Shown here piece by piece: positions 16,610-24,893 of a stretch of 64,000 bases of DNA. The notes under the pieces are model-generated. The model was not told the DNA's origin, ran no database searches, and saw only the letters and a list, made by a program, of their open reading frames with translations. The number at the start of each line of letters is the position of its first letter. Position 1 is the stretch's first letter. Made by a program: the position numbers and the translations under genes. The stretch comes from Ruminococcus gauvreauii. GTDB lineage: Bacteria > Bacillota > Clostridia > Lachnospirales > Lachnospiraceae. Location of the stretch: NCBI RefSeq assembly GCF_025151995.1, contig NZ_CP102290.1:3100001-3164000 (forward strand), in the 5' to 3' direction.

Positions 16610-16811
16610 TACCTAAATTAAAAAAAATAAAATAATATTTTTAAGTATGATTAACGTGAAAAATGTCAGAAACGCACCCCCTAAAACTATTGGCATATTA
16701 TGAATTAAGAGAGTATATGCTGTATCTTCAATGATTATGAGAATTTTTATGATAGGTGCGGTGAAAGTATGCTCTCGCAATTTGGAATTTAAATGTTAAG
16801 GAGAAAGTATA

Positions 16812-17597
16812 ATGGGCAGAGATATAACGAAATGTCATCCTCGCCTGCAGGAGCTTGCTGCTGAATTAAAAGCAGAGTGTACCAGACAGGGGTATCAGAT
16901 AGCAATAGGTGAGAGTTTTCGGAGTGTGGCGGAGCAGGATGCGCTGTACGCTCAGGGGAGGACAAAACCGGGTCAGATCGTAACAAATGCGCCGGGCAGT
17001 TCCTACAGTTCCATGCATCAGTGGGGGGTAGCATTTGATTTTTACAGAAATGATGGAACAGGAGCGTACAATGAAAGCGGAAACTTTTTTGAACATGTAG
17101 GTGCAATCGGAAAATCTCTTGGACTGGAATGGGGAGGAGACTGGACTTCACCGGTGGACCGTCCGCATTTTCAGCTCCCGGACTGGGGCAGTACGCCGTC
17201 ACGGCTGAAAAGTAAATATGGAAATGTCACTTCTTTTATGAAAACCTGGGGGAATGCCGGCGGAAACATTCCGGCACCGTCGCAGGATAACTGGGTGCTG
17301 CGTTTGCAGCAGGAGCTGGTGAGACAGGGATATAATCCTGGTAAGGTGGATGGGATCGCAGGACCGAATACACTGAATGGCTGTCCCACAGTGCGCAAAG
17401 GGGCAAGCGGTGGTATAACCAGGCTGATTCAGGAGAAACTGTCTAATGTATATAAAATTGGAATCGGGACTTCCGGAGCGGACGGAATCTTCGGGAAAGA
17501 TACGGAAGCGGCTGTTATGGAATTTCAAAAGCAAAAGGGTCTGTCAATTGACGGCATTGTAGGCAAAAAGACCTGGCGCGCGCTGCTGGATCTTTAA
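16812..17597 (+). CDS. M15 family peptidoglycan endopeptidase with peptidoglycan-binding repeats
   Basis: In the 261-residue protein, residues 1-125 form a VanY/endolysin-type M15 peptidase. The zinc site is MHQWGVAFDF (His69, Asp76) and RPHF (His119), and the fold opener is GESFRSVAEQDALYAQGR. Two peptidoglycan-binding segments follow, about 160-190 (LRLQQELVRQGYNPGKVDGIAGPNT, given in part) and 205-258 (GIFGKDTEAAVMEFQKQKGL). It cleaves L-Ala-D-Glu or D-Ala-D-Ala bonds in cell wall peptides. No signal peptide is seen, as in phage endolysins, so it may be released by lysis or a holin, but no phage genes lie nearby. AAGGAG precedes the ATG. Confidence 0.88.
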   Translation: MGRDITKCHPRLQELAAELKAECTRQGYQIAIGESFRSVAEQDALYAQGRTKPGQIVTNAPGSSYSSMHQWGVAFDFYRNDGTGAYNESGNFFEHVGAIGKSLGLEWGGDWTSPVDRPHFQLPDWGSTPSRLKSKYGNVTSFMKTWGNAGGNIPAPSQDNWVLRLQQELVRQGYNPGKVDGIAGPNTLNGCPTVRKGASGGITRLIQEKLSNVYKIGIGTSGADGIFGKDTEAAVMEFQKQKGLSIDGIVGKKTWRALLDL

Positions 17598-17623
17598 TTA
17601 TTCCGGTTCAGGAGGTGCATCTT

Positions 17624-17647
17624 CTTGTCTGGCTTATGCCGGACAAG
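17624..17647 (+). other. Stem-loop after M15 peptidase
   Basis: CTTGTCTGGC-TTAT-GCCGGACAAG, 10 bp with one T-G. No T-run follows, so termination is uncertain. Confidence 0.45.
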
Positions 17648-17692
17648 AGGCATCTGACGGACCTCCGATGTAAAAGTTTGTACAAACTTTGT

Positions 17693-17721
17693 TTGAAAAT
17701 CAATGTATGATACGGTATGAT
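17693..17721 (+). promoter_or_regulatory. Sigma-A promoter of ispF
   Basis: TTGAAA (17693-17698), 17 bp, TATGAT (17716-17721), 23 bp before the ispF ATG. Confidence 0.65.
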
Positions 17722-17744
17722 AAGAAAAACGGAGGGATAAGCAT

Positions 17745-18290
17745 ATGAGAGTAGGAATGGGATATGATGTACACCGGCTGGAGGAAGGACGGAAACTGAT
17801 CCTGGGAGGCGTTGAAATTCCATATGAGAAAGGCCTGCTGGGACATTCGGATGCAGATGTGGTGGTACATGCCATTATGGATGCACTTTTGGGAGCTGCT
17901 GCGCTGCGTGATATCGGAACTCATTTTCCGGATACTGATCCGCAGTACTGTGGTGTTTCCAGCATTATGCTCCTGGAAAAAGTAGGGAAACTGCTGGAGG
18001 AAGAGCGGTATATCATTAATAATATTGATGCGACCATCATTGCGCAGAAGCCAAAGCTGATGCCGTATATCGGACAGATGGCAGAAAATGTGGCGCGGGC
18101 GCTGAATCTTGAAGCAAATCAGGTGAATATAAAAGCCACGACAGAGGAAGGACTTGGTTTTACCGGACAGATGGAAGGAATTTCATCTCAGGCAATCTGC
18201 TCTCTGATACCGGTGCTTGAGCTGGCTGATGAGGACAGGATGAGCGCCAGGCCATGTGAGGGCTGCTGCGGCTGTGTAAAAGATAAATAA
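17745..18290 (+). CDS. ispF: 2-C-methyl-D-erythritol 2,4-cyclodiphosphate synthase
   Basis: IspF makes MEcPP in the non-mevalonate isoprenoid pathway. The 181-residue protein opens RVGMGYDVHRL, where Asp and His bind metal, and has GLLGHSDADVVVHAIMDALLGA and ATTEEGLGFTG. Usual length is about 157; here about 20 extra residues form a Cys-rich tail (RPCEGCCGCVKDK) with four cysteines that might bind metal. GGAGGG precedes the ATG. It is followed by the cysS T-box leader, as often seen in Clostridia. Confidence 0.96.
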   Translation: MRVGMGYDVHRLEEGRKLILGGVEIPYEKGLLGHSDADVVVHAIMDALLGAAALRDIGTHFPDTDPQYCGVSSIMLLEKVGKLLEEERYIINNIDATIIAQKPKLMPYIGQMAENVARALNLEANQVNIKATTEEGLGFTGQMEGISSQAICSLIPVLELADEDRMSARPCEGCCGCVKDK

Positions 18291-18305
18291 TGCACAGGAT
18301 AAGTG

Positions 18306-18334
18306 TTGACAAACAGCATTTTTTTGCATACACT
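18306..18334 (+). promoter_or_regulatory. Sigma-A promoter of the cysS T-box leader
   Basis: TTGACA (18306-18311), 17 bp, TACACT (18329-18334). Confidence 0.7.
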
Positions 18335-18340
18335 AAGAGC

Positions 18341-18576
18341 ATAAAAGGCTGAGAACGAAAAGAGTACCTGTTTGAAAACTTTCAGAGAGAGATGGTCATT
18401 GGCTGCAAGCCGTCTTAAGGGGAAAAGCAGAGAAGTGCATTCGGGAGCCGGGCGGAAGAACGTTGAGTATGCCGCCACGCAGGCAGGCGTTATCTGTATG
18501 AAAGTGGAGAGGATATCTCTCTATAAGAGTGGAACCGCGGATTACTTCGTCTCTTGTCTGAGACGGAGTTTTTTTA
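18341..18576 (+). promoter_or_regulatory. T-box riboswitch controlling cysS
   Basis: The leader has the stem I landmarks AGAGAG and GGCTGCAAGCC. A specifier-loop candidate TGC, a Cys codon, lies at 18436-18438 within GAAGTGCATT. The T-box AGAGTGGAACCGCGG spans about 18526-18540. A terminator CGTCTC/GAGACG with a T-run follows (18548-18575). Uncharged tRNA-Cys pairing with the specifier and T-box would stabilise the antiterminator and switch on cysS. The T-box and terminator are plain; the specifier placement is my reading. Confidence 0.9.
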
Positions 18577-18623
18577 GTTTAATAAACAGTTGATGAATAA
18601 GATGAAGAAGAAGGAGAATAAAG

Positions 18624-20030
18624 ATGAAGCTGTATAATACGCTGACGAAAAGCAAGGAAGAGTTCGTACCGCTTACCGAAGGAAAGGTCAGGATGTATGT
18701 GTGCGGACCAACGGTATATAACCTGATCCACATTGGAAACGCACGTCCTATGATCGTGTTTGACACAGCGAGACGTTATATGGAATATAAAGGATATGAA
18801 GTGAACTTTGTATCCAATTTCACTGATGTTGATGATAAAATTATCGCAAAAGCGATTGAAGAAGGCGTTGATTCGGAAGTGATCTCGACACGATACATCA
18901 AAGAGTGCAAGAAGGATATGGAGGCGATGAATGTCAGACCCGCGACAACACATCCGCTGGCAACGCAGGAAATTGACGGCATGATCGATATGATCCAGAC
19001 ACTGGTTGACAAAGGCTACGCATATAACGCGGATGGGACCGTATATTTCAGAACCAGAAAGTTCCAGGAGTACGGAAAACTTTCACATAAAAATCTGGAT
19101 GATCTGCGCAGCGGAGGCCGTTCCCTGCTCGTGACAGGGGAAGATTCCAAGGAAGATCCGCTGGATTTTGTGCTTTGGAAGCCAAAAAAAGAAGGAGAGC
19201 CGTCCTGGCAGTCGCCATGGGGCGACGGGCGTCCGGGCTGGCATATCGAATGTTCCGTTATGTCCAAAAAGTATCTCGGCGATGAAATCGATATCCATGC
19301 GGGAGGGGAGGATCTTGTATTTCCCCACCATGAAAATGAGATTGCGCAGAGTGAGTGCTGCAACGGCAAGATATTTGCCAGATACTGGCTGCATAATGCG
19401 TTTCTGAATATCGACAACCGCAAAATGTCAAAATCACTTGGCAATTTCTTTACCGTCCGTCAGATCGGTGAAAAATACGATCTTCAGGTACTGCGCTTCT
19501 TTATGCTGAGCGCCCATTACAGAAGTCCGCTGAATTTCAGTGCGGATATCATGGAGTCCTCTAAGAATGCGCTGGAACGGATCGTAACTGCCGTGGATCA
19601 TTTGAAGACGCTGTGTGATGGCGCCAAAATACACGAGCTGACACAGCAGGAAGAGAAACAGCTGAAAGAGATGAACGAATACCGGGATAAATTTGAACTG
19701 GCGATGGATGATGACCTGAATACGGCAGATGCGATTTCAGCAGTGTTTGAACTTGTAAAATTCGCCAATACAACTGCCGGTGAGAACAGCTCTCATGCGT
19801 ATGCGGCGTCACTGCTGGAGGAGATCAAGTTCCTCTGTGATCTGCTTGGTCTGATCGTCGACAAAAAGGCGGAGAACCTCGATGAGGAGATCGAAGCGCT
19901 GATCGAAAAACGGCAGGAAGCCAGAAAAGCCCGCGATTTCAAACTGGCAGATGAGATCCGTGACCAGCTGCTTGCGCAGGGAATCATTCTTGAGGACACA
20001 AGAGAAGGGGTAAAATGGAAGAGAGCTTAA
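18624..20030 (+). CDS. cysS: Cysteinyl-tRNA synthetase
   Basis: A 468-residue class I synthetase. MYVCGPTVYNLIHIGNARP carries the first zinc Cys and the HIGH-type motif at 36-39 as HIGN. GWHIECSVM and GGEDLVFPHHENEIAQSE supply the other zinc ligands, and KMSKSLGNFF is the KMSKS loop. It charges tRNA-Cys with cysteine. AGAAGGAG precedes the ATG. The end overlaps mrnC by 16 bp, and the gene is under T-box control. Confidence 0.97.
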   Translation: MKLYNTLTKSKEEFVPLTEGKVRMYVCGPTVYNLIHIGNARPMIVFDTARRYMEYKGYEVNFVSNFTDVDDKIIAKAIEEGVDSEVISTRYIKECKKDMEAMNVRPATTHPLATQEIDGMIDMIQTLVDKGYAYNADGTVYFRTRKFQEYGKLSHKNLDDLRSGGRSLLVTGEDSKEDPLDFVLWKPKKEGEPSWQSPWGDGRPGWHIECSVMSKKYLGDEIDIHAGGEDLVFPHHENEIAQSECCNGKIFARYWLHNAFLNIDNRKMSKSLGNFFTVRQIGEKYDLQVLRFFMLSAHYRSPLNFSADIMESSKNALERIVTAVDHLKTLCDGAKIHELTQQEEKQLKEMNEYRDKFELAMDDDLNTADAISAVFELVKFANTTAGENSSHAYAASLLEEIKFLCDLLGLIVDKKAENLDEEIEALIEKRQEARKARDFKLADEIRDQLLAQGIILEDTREGVKWKRA

Positions 20031-20434
20031 GTTACCTGAAAGAACAATTTCAGCTGGCGGATATTGATGTGCGGTCATATTCGCCGCTGTCACTGGCTTA
20101 TATCGGTGACAGCATTTATGACCTTCTGATCCGGACGATTATTATGAGCGAGGGTAATCTGCCGGTTCAGAAAATGCATAAAAAGGCCAGCGGGCTTGTC
20201 AAGGCACAGAAGCAGGCGGGTATGATGGACAGGATCCTGCCGCTTCTGACGGATGAGGAAGCCAGTGTGTTCAGAAGGGGAAGGAATGCAAAGCCACATA
20301 CAGTCGCGAAGAATGCCTCAGTGTCGGATTACCGCAGGGCTACGGGGTTTGAAGCCCTGATGGGGTATCTGTATCTGTCAGGAAATATAAAAAGGATGAT
20401 TGACCTGATGAAAGCAGGTCTGGAGGAAAAATAA
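20015..20434 (+). CDS. mrnC: Mini-ribonuclease III
   Basis: The 139-residue protein has an RNase III catalytic fold without a double-stranded RNA binding domain. LAYIGDSIYDLLIR contains the catalytic Asp and FEALMGYLYLSG the second acidic site. It matures 23S rRNA ends, acting with ribosomal protein L3 in Bacillus. The start lies inside cysS; cysS-mrnC-rlmB is a conserved Firmicutes order. Confidence 0.95.
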   Translation: MEESLSYLKEQFQLADIDVRSYSPLSLAYIGDSIYDLLIRTIIMSEGNLPVQKMHKKASGLVKAQKQAGMMDRILPLLTDEEASVFRRGRNAKPHTVAKNASVSDYRRATGFEALMGYLYLSGNIKRMIDLMKAGLEEK

Positions 20435-20438
20435 AAAT

Positions 20439-21185
20439 ATGGAAAATCGTGAGTTTGAGGAAAATAAAATAGAGGGGCGCAACGCGGTTCTTGAAGCCTT
20501 CCGTGCCGGGCGCAGTGTAGACAAACTGTTTGTCCTCGATGGAAATCAGGACGGGCCTGTAAGGACGATCATAAGGGAAGCCAAAAAACAGGATACGATC
20601 ATCAATTACGTTGCAAAGGAACGGCTGGATCAAATTTCTGAGACAGGGAAGCATCAGGGTGTGATTGCATATGCCGCATCCTATGTATACAGCAGCGTGG
20701 AGGCGATGCTGGAGCTGGCCAGGGAAAAAGGCGAGCCGCCATTTCTGATACTGCTTGACAACATTGAAGATCCACATAATCTGGGAGCAATTATCCGTAC
20801 AGCAAATCTGGCAGGGGCACACGGAGTGATTATCCCTAAGAGACGGGCGGTCGGACTGACAGCGACAGTCGCTAAGGCTTCGGCGGGGGCGCTGAACTAT
20901 ACCCCCGTTGCAAAGGTGACAAATCTGTCGGCGGAGATCGATCAGCTGAAAAAGGAAGGTCTCTGGTTTGTCTGTGCGGATATGGGAGGGGAATCCATGT
21001 ACGATCTTGATCTGAAAGGGCCGATTGGTCTTGTGATCGGAAGCGAAGGAGAAGGTGTCAGTCGTCTTGTAAGAGAAAAATGTGATTTTGTGGCTTCCAT
21101 ACCGATGAAAGGAGACATTGATTCGCTGAATGCTTCGGTTGCTGCCGGAATTCTTGCTTTTGAAATCGTCAGACAGAGAGGTTAA
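20439..21185 (+). CDS. rlmB: 23S rRNA (guanosine-2'-O-)-methyltransferase
   Basis: A 248-residue SPOUT (TrmH-type) methyltransferase: N-terminal substrate domain IEGRNAVLEAFRAG, motif 1 LLDNIEDPHNLGAIIRTA, knot motifs IGLVIGSEGEGVSRLV and IPMKGDIDSLNASVAAGI. It methylates a guanosine in 23S rRNA. It follows mrnC by 4 bp and is directly followed by sigH. Confidence 0.95.
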   Translation: MENREFEENKIEGRNAVLEAFRAGRSVDKLFVLDGNQDGPVRTIIREAKKQDTIINYVAKERLDQISETGKHQGVIAYAASYVYSSVEAMLELAREKGEPPFLILLDNIEDPHNLGAIIRTANLAGAHGVIIPKRRAVGLTATVAKASAGALNYTPVAKVTNLSAEIDQLKKEGLWFVCADMGGESMYDLDLKGPIGLVIGSEGEGVSRLVREKCDFVASIPMKGDIDSLNASVAAGILAFEIVRQRG

Positions 21186-21186
21186 G

Positions 21187-21783
21187 ATGAAAAACTTTGA
21201 CGAGTTTACGGATGAAGAGTTATTAGAACGAATAAATCATCATGATGGGAAAGTGGAAGAGTATCTGCTGAATAAATACAAGCCGTTGGTCAGGAAGAAA
21301 GCCAGGGCGATGTATCTGGCAGGCGGTGATACGGATGACCTGATACAGGAGGGCATGCTTGGCCTCTTTAAGGCAGTGCGTGATTTCCGCCCCGGAAAGG
21401 CAGCCTCTTTTTCTACATTTGCCCAGATCTGCATTGAGCGTCAGCTGTACAACGCCATTCAAAGCTCTAAAAGGCAGAAGCATCAGCCGCTGAATTCCTA
21501 TGTTTCGCTGAGTGATGAAGAATTTGCATCTCAGCTTATCCAGCTTTCTGTACAAAATCCGGAAGCGATCATCATAGATCAGGAAAGCACTGCAGGAATT
21601 GAGAAAATGATACAGTCAGCACTCAGTGACTTTGAGAACCAGGTGCTCAAACTGTATCTGGAAGGTGCAGATTATGTTCAGATTTCTGAAAAGCTGGATC
21701 GTTCTGTTAAATCTATCGACAATGCATTGCAGCGCATCCGTCAGAAAGTCAAAGCATGTGTGACCGGGACAGAAAAAACCTGA
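21187..21783 (+). CDS. sigH: RNA polymerase sporulation sigma factor SigH
   Basis: The 198-residue protein is counted from the ATG at 21187, one base past the rlmB stop and preceded by AGAGAGG. A sigma-70 region 2 (GGDTDDLIQEGMLGLFKAVR, then FSTFAQICIERQLYNAI) and region 4 (YVQISEKLDRSVKSIDNALQ) are clear. SigH turns on early stationary-phase and sporulation genes including spo0A in Firmicutes. Position after rlmB and before tRNA-Thr is the standard clostridial order. Confidence 0.95.
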   Translation: MKNFDEFTDEELLERINHHDGKVEEYLLNKYKPLVRKKARAMYLAGGDTDDLIQEGMLGLFKAVRDFRPGKAASFSTFAQICIERQLYNAIQSSKRQKHQPLNSYVSLSDEEFASQLIQLSVQNPEAIIIDQESTAGIEKMIQSALSDFENQVLKLYLEGADYVQISEKLDRSVKSIDNALQRIRQKVKACVTGTEKT

Positions 21784-21868
21784 TGACGTCACGCGAAATT
21801 ACTGCAATTTCCGCTTGACATCAGTCTCGGACTTTGTTAAAATTACTAATCGTAGCGGAACGTTACGC

Positions 21869-21941
21869 GCTGCAGTAGCTCAGTAGGTAGAGCGCAACAT
21901 TGGTAGTGTTGAGGTCACGGGTTCGATTCCCGTCTGTAGCT
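21869..21941 (+). tRNA. tRNA-Thr (anticodon GGT)
   Basis: Acceptor GCTGCAG/CTGTAGC, D-arm TAGCTCAGTAGGTAGAGC, anticodon arm CAACA-TTGGTAG-TGTTG, T-arm CGGGTTCGATTCCCG, discriminator T. CCA is not encoded. Confidence 0.93.
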
Positions 21942-21948
21942 TATGGAT

Positions 21949-21990
21949 AAGTCTCCGGAATGCTGATTTTATCAGTGTTTTCGGAGACTT
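21949..21990 (+). terminator. Terminator after tRNA-Thr
   Basis: AAGTCTCCG pairs with CGGAGACTT, with an inner CTGAT/ATCAG hairpin. The following T-tract is imperfect. Confidence 0.65.
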
Positions 21991-22019
21991 CTTGATTTTC
22001 TGCAAAGAAAAAGGAGGGG

Positions 22020-22169
22020 TCAGTCCCCTCCGGTCCCGTCCTTGCGCGGCCGTTCTGATTCCGGCAGCGGATCTGCCGCATTTTTCGGCAGATCCACCTC
22101 CGGGATGTTGCCATCGTCGTAATCATCGACAATATCTTTCACTGGCGGGAAAATAGATTGTTTTTCCAT
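22020..22169 (-). CDS. Small acidic protein of unknown function (49 residues)
   Basis: The ATG at 22169 has AGGAG at good distance. The peptide is acidic and proline-rich (VDDYDDGNIPEVDLPKNAAD) with no membrane segment. Not recognised. It runs convergent to tRNA-Thr and divergent from the membrane protein at 22277. Confidence 0.5.
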   Translation of the reverse strand: MEKQSIFPPVKDIVDDYDDGNIPEVDLPKNAADPLPESERPRKDGTGGD

Positions 22170-22276
22170 GTGTGTATACTCCTTTTTTTCATAGGGTGTA
22201 CAAAATATTGGCAAGTTATACAGAGTTAAGGAAATTGTGGAATCAAAAGGGAATCAACGGACAGAGGGAGCGTTAC

Positions 22277-22792
22277 ATGGATAAAGAATATTTAATGCTG
22301 AGAGATGAACTCCTGCATTTAGACACTGTTGTGAATAATACTATTAATTTTTTCTATGTGTTTATTGCATCGTTTATTGCATTTGCCCTGACGCAGGAGG
22401 ATACGATCTTTATCCTGCTGTCTTATATTGTGATTATTCCTGCATATCTGATTGTTATCAGTAAGATGCAGGGAATTTGTAAAATCGGAGCATATTTAAG
22501 TCTGTTTCATGAGGGGGAGAAGTTTAACTGGGAAACAAGAAATATTAAGTTTAACCAGAAACATGTTACTATATTCTCCCATATCGTGTCATCAAACTTC
22601 CCGTTTATTTTTGTCAGTGCGGCTGCTGTCATCCTGTTCATGTATCGCACTCAATGGGATAAGCTTCCTCAGGTTTATGAGGAATGTAAGCTGTGCTCTG
22701 CAATTGTTCTGTTTTTGGTGGTACTGGTGCTTGCATATAAAAACAGGAATATCAATACAAATGATTACATAAAAAAATGGGAAGACATATAA
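22277..22792 (+). CDS. Small multi-helix membrane protein, unknown function
   Basis: The 171-residue product starts at the ATG at 22277 behind GAGGGAG; the longer frame from 22172 lacks a ribosome site. It has four predicted helices in two hairpins (FFYVFIASFIAFAL, FILLSYIVIIPAYLIVI, FPFIFVSAAAVILFM, AIVLFLVVLVLAY) and a charged middle loop. The family is not recognised. A stem (AACAG...CTGTT, about 22809-22854) ending in T's follows as a likely terminator. Confidence 0.6.
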   Translation: MDKEYLMLRDELLHLDTVVNNTINFFYVFIASFIAFALTQEDTIFILLSYIVIIPAYLIVISKMQGICKIGAYLSLFHEGEKFNWETRNIKFNQKHVTIFSHIVSSNFPFIFVSAAAVILFMYRTQWDKLPQVYEECKLCSAIVLFLVVLVLAYKNRNINTNDYIKKWEDI

Positions 22793-22923
22793 AAAATACC
22801 TGGAACAGCCATTGGATTGAGTGAGATGCTTCTCAGGCTGATGACTGTTTTTTCTTTGTGTCATATTGTCCAGCTCTCATCAATAGATATAGGGTAATGA
22901 TATCTTTTATCAGGAGGATGGAA

Positions 22924-23442
22924 ATGAGTGAAGGCAAATGCAGTGAGTGCATCTACAAGGCGGAGGGTCCGTATCCGAAAGTACAGGTAAAAGAAAGAAA
23001 TGCAGCGTATGCCCGCGAGATGCTCAGCAATATGGCTGATATTGCGTCAGAGATAAGTGATGTCTCACGGTACTTTTACATAGCGGTTATGACGGCACCG
23101 AAGTACGGAGAGATTTCAGAATGTTTTCATAATATCAGTATTGTGGAGATGCATCATCTCAATATATTCGCGGAGCTGGCGAGGCAGCTCGGTGCAGACC
23201 CCAGACTCTGGTGCGTAAAGAACGGAAGGAGGCGCTGGTGGTCGCCTTCGTATGTCGGTTATCCTCAGGAGCTGAGGGCTATGATAGCAGAATCGGTTAA
23301 GGCTGAGAAGGATGCTGTTATAAAGTACTCCAGGCAGGCAAAAGTCATTGAAGATATGAATATTGTTGAAAATCTGCATCGTATTATTAAGGACGAAGAG
23401 TGCCATCTTCAGACATTTCAAGAGATGTATGATCAGCTGTAA
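22924..23442 (+). CDS. Ferritin-like diiron domain protein
   Basis: The product is 172 residues from ATG 22924, 6 bp after CAGGAGG. A four-helix ferritin-like pattern is visible: helix with SEISDVSRYFY, EMHH (Glu-x-x-His) in helix 2, AEKDAVIKYSRQA in helix 3 and KDEECH in helix 4, giving carboxylate/His ligands for two metals. An N-terminal CSECIYKAEG pair of cysteines precedes the bundle. Relatives are rubrerythrin-like proteins used against peroxide or for electron transfer. Exact role unknown. Confidence 0.72.
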   Translation: MSEGKCSECIYKAEGPYPKVQVKERNAAYAREMLSNMADIASEISDVSRYFYIAVMTAPKYGEISECFHNISIVEMHHLNIFAELARQLGADPRLWCVKNGRRRWWSPSYVGYPQELRAMIAESVKAEKDAVIKYSRQAKVIEDMNIVENLHRIIKDEECHLQTFQEMYDQL

Positions 23443-23450
23443 AACATATA

Positions 23451-23473
23451 AACCATCCGTGAGGGTGGTTTTT
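23451..23473 (+). terminator. Terminator after ferritin-like gene
   Basis: AACCATCC-GTGA-GGGTGGTT followed by T's. Confidence 0.8.
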
Positions 23474-24457
23474 GTTATACTTATATCCTGCCTTTCTTTT
23501 TCATGACGGGACGACGCGGATCATTTCTATATGGGATCAGACATTACAGGATGATAAGACGCCGCAGGGTTTTAACTTTGGGTCGGAATTCAGCAGGGAA
23601 ATGATTAACATTGCGCTCCACTCCGGAGAACCGATGTCTGTTGTTACCACGTTCGATGATAACGGCCACGGTACAGCGATTGCGAGTATCATAGCAGGCA
23701 GCCGAAATGAAGAAACTTCTTTTTCCGGTGTCGTTCCGGAAGCTCAGCTTGTTGTGGTTAAACTTAAAAAGGCAAAACAGAACCTTCGGAAGATCATGTG
23801 TGTTCCTGATGACGTTTTATGCTATCAGGAGACAGATCTCATGCTGGGAATCCGATACGTATTAAATGTGGCAAAAACCCTGGGGAAACCACTTGTTATC
23901 TGCATTGCCATAAGTTCAGCCATGACAGGTCATGAGGCGGCAGGGGCGACAAGCAGTTATATTAATAATCTCGGACAAATGGCACAGGTCAATGTATCTG
24001 CTGCCGCGGGAAATGAAGGGAACAACCGCAGGCATTACTATGGCAATGTGACTGAGGCTCCTTTCAGCGAAGAGTTTGAGCTCAAAGTGTCCCGCAAGGA
24101 CCCGATGTTTGCTTTCCAAATCTGGCCGGATCTTCTGGCAAGGCTTTCAATCCAGATTATATCGCCGAACGGAGAATCCATGCCGATTGTATACCCATCT
24201 TTATCCGGATGCGTTGAACATCATTTTGTCTTAAGCACGACAACGATATGGGTTAACAATATACTGCTTGAAGAGGAGAATGGAACGCAGATTATGCACT
24301 GACGGTGGGTGCTTATAATCAATACAATGACAGTATTTTGCTGACTTCCGGCAGGGGCTATACGCGGGAGGGACGGGTCAAACCGGATATAGCCGCCCCA
24401 GGGTTTGAAATACCATGTGCGATTCCACACAACGTTTTAATGAACAATATGAGTTAA
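23472..24457 (+). pseudogene. Decayed S8 (subtilisin-like, Csp/SubC type) protease
   Basis: A reading frame to 24302 resembles clostridial S8 proteases from just after the catalytic Asp (YPAFLFHDGTTRIISIWDQT). It holds the catalytic His motif DDNGHGTAIASIIAG and the oxyanion-region AAAGNEGN. The Asp segment is missing, replaced by the terminator of the preceding gene. At 24299 the frame shifts, and the second frame continues the family sequence (LTVGAYNQYNDSILLTSGRG, VKPDIAAPGFEIPCAIP) to a stop at 24457, without the catalytic GTS. Both catalytic Asp and Ser are gone, and part of the jelly-roll insert appears deleted. It is inactive. Confidence 0.8.
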
Positions 24458-24788
24458 TAAAAGGAGAGCTGAGGCAAAAGCCCCGGCAGATATGAAAAAA
24501 ATCTATATAAATGTAAATTGTTTTTAGGCGAGGTACAACGGCGTTCTCTGAACTTATCTCTGACTTTTATTGCTGCTGCCCTCTTTGTTTATAAGAGAAG
24601 TATACAGTACAATTGTGATAGAACTGTGATGCTATTCTTAACAAATAGTGACAAGATGATAAAAGATATATAAAATGCTTAATAAGAATTTTACAATAAG
24701 GATTTCATCAGTGCTTTACTCCTCAAAAAATTTGAAAATCATGTCGGTTTTTTACTATAACGTGATGGGATTTTATTATATAATTTAT

Positions 24789-24868
24789 CTGATACCCACC
24801 CGGCAGTGGGTACATGAAATCAGGGAATATCGGTACGGGTGGTTTTGGTAAAGCCAAGCACCGATATT
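24789..24868 (+). promoter_or_regulatory. Structured leader before DUF5131 gene
   Basis: CTGAT/ATCAG closes an inner ACCCAC/GTGGGT hairpin (24789-24823). AATATCGGT/ACCGATATT (24826-24868) closes a second inner stem, GGTTT/AAGCC. The element ends 25 bp before the AUG. No known riboswitch is recognised. The rest of 24458-24788 is AT-rich with no credible gene. Confidence 0.45.
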
Positions 24869-24893
24869 ATGCACAGAAATAAGGAGGACACCT

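Noticed and set aside
16812..17597. Prophage end marked by the endolysin-like peptidase
   Set aside because: No holin, structural or integrase genes and no att-like repeats nearby; treated as a chromosomal gene.
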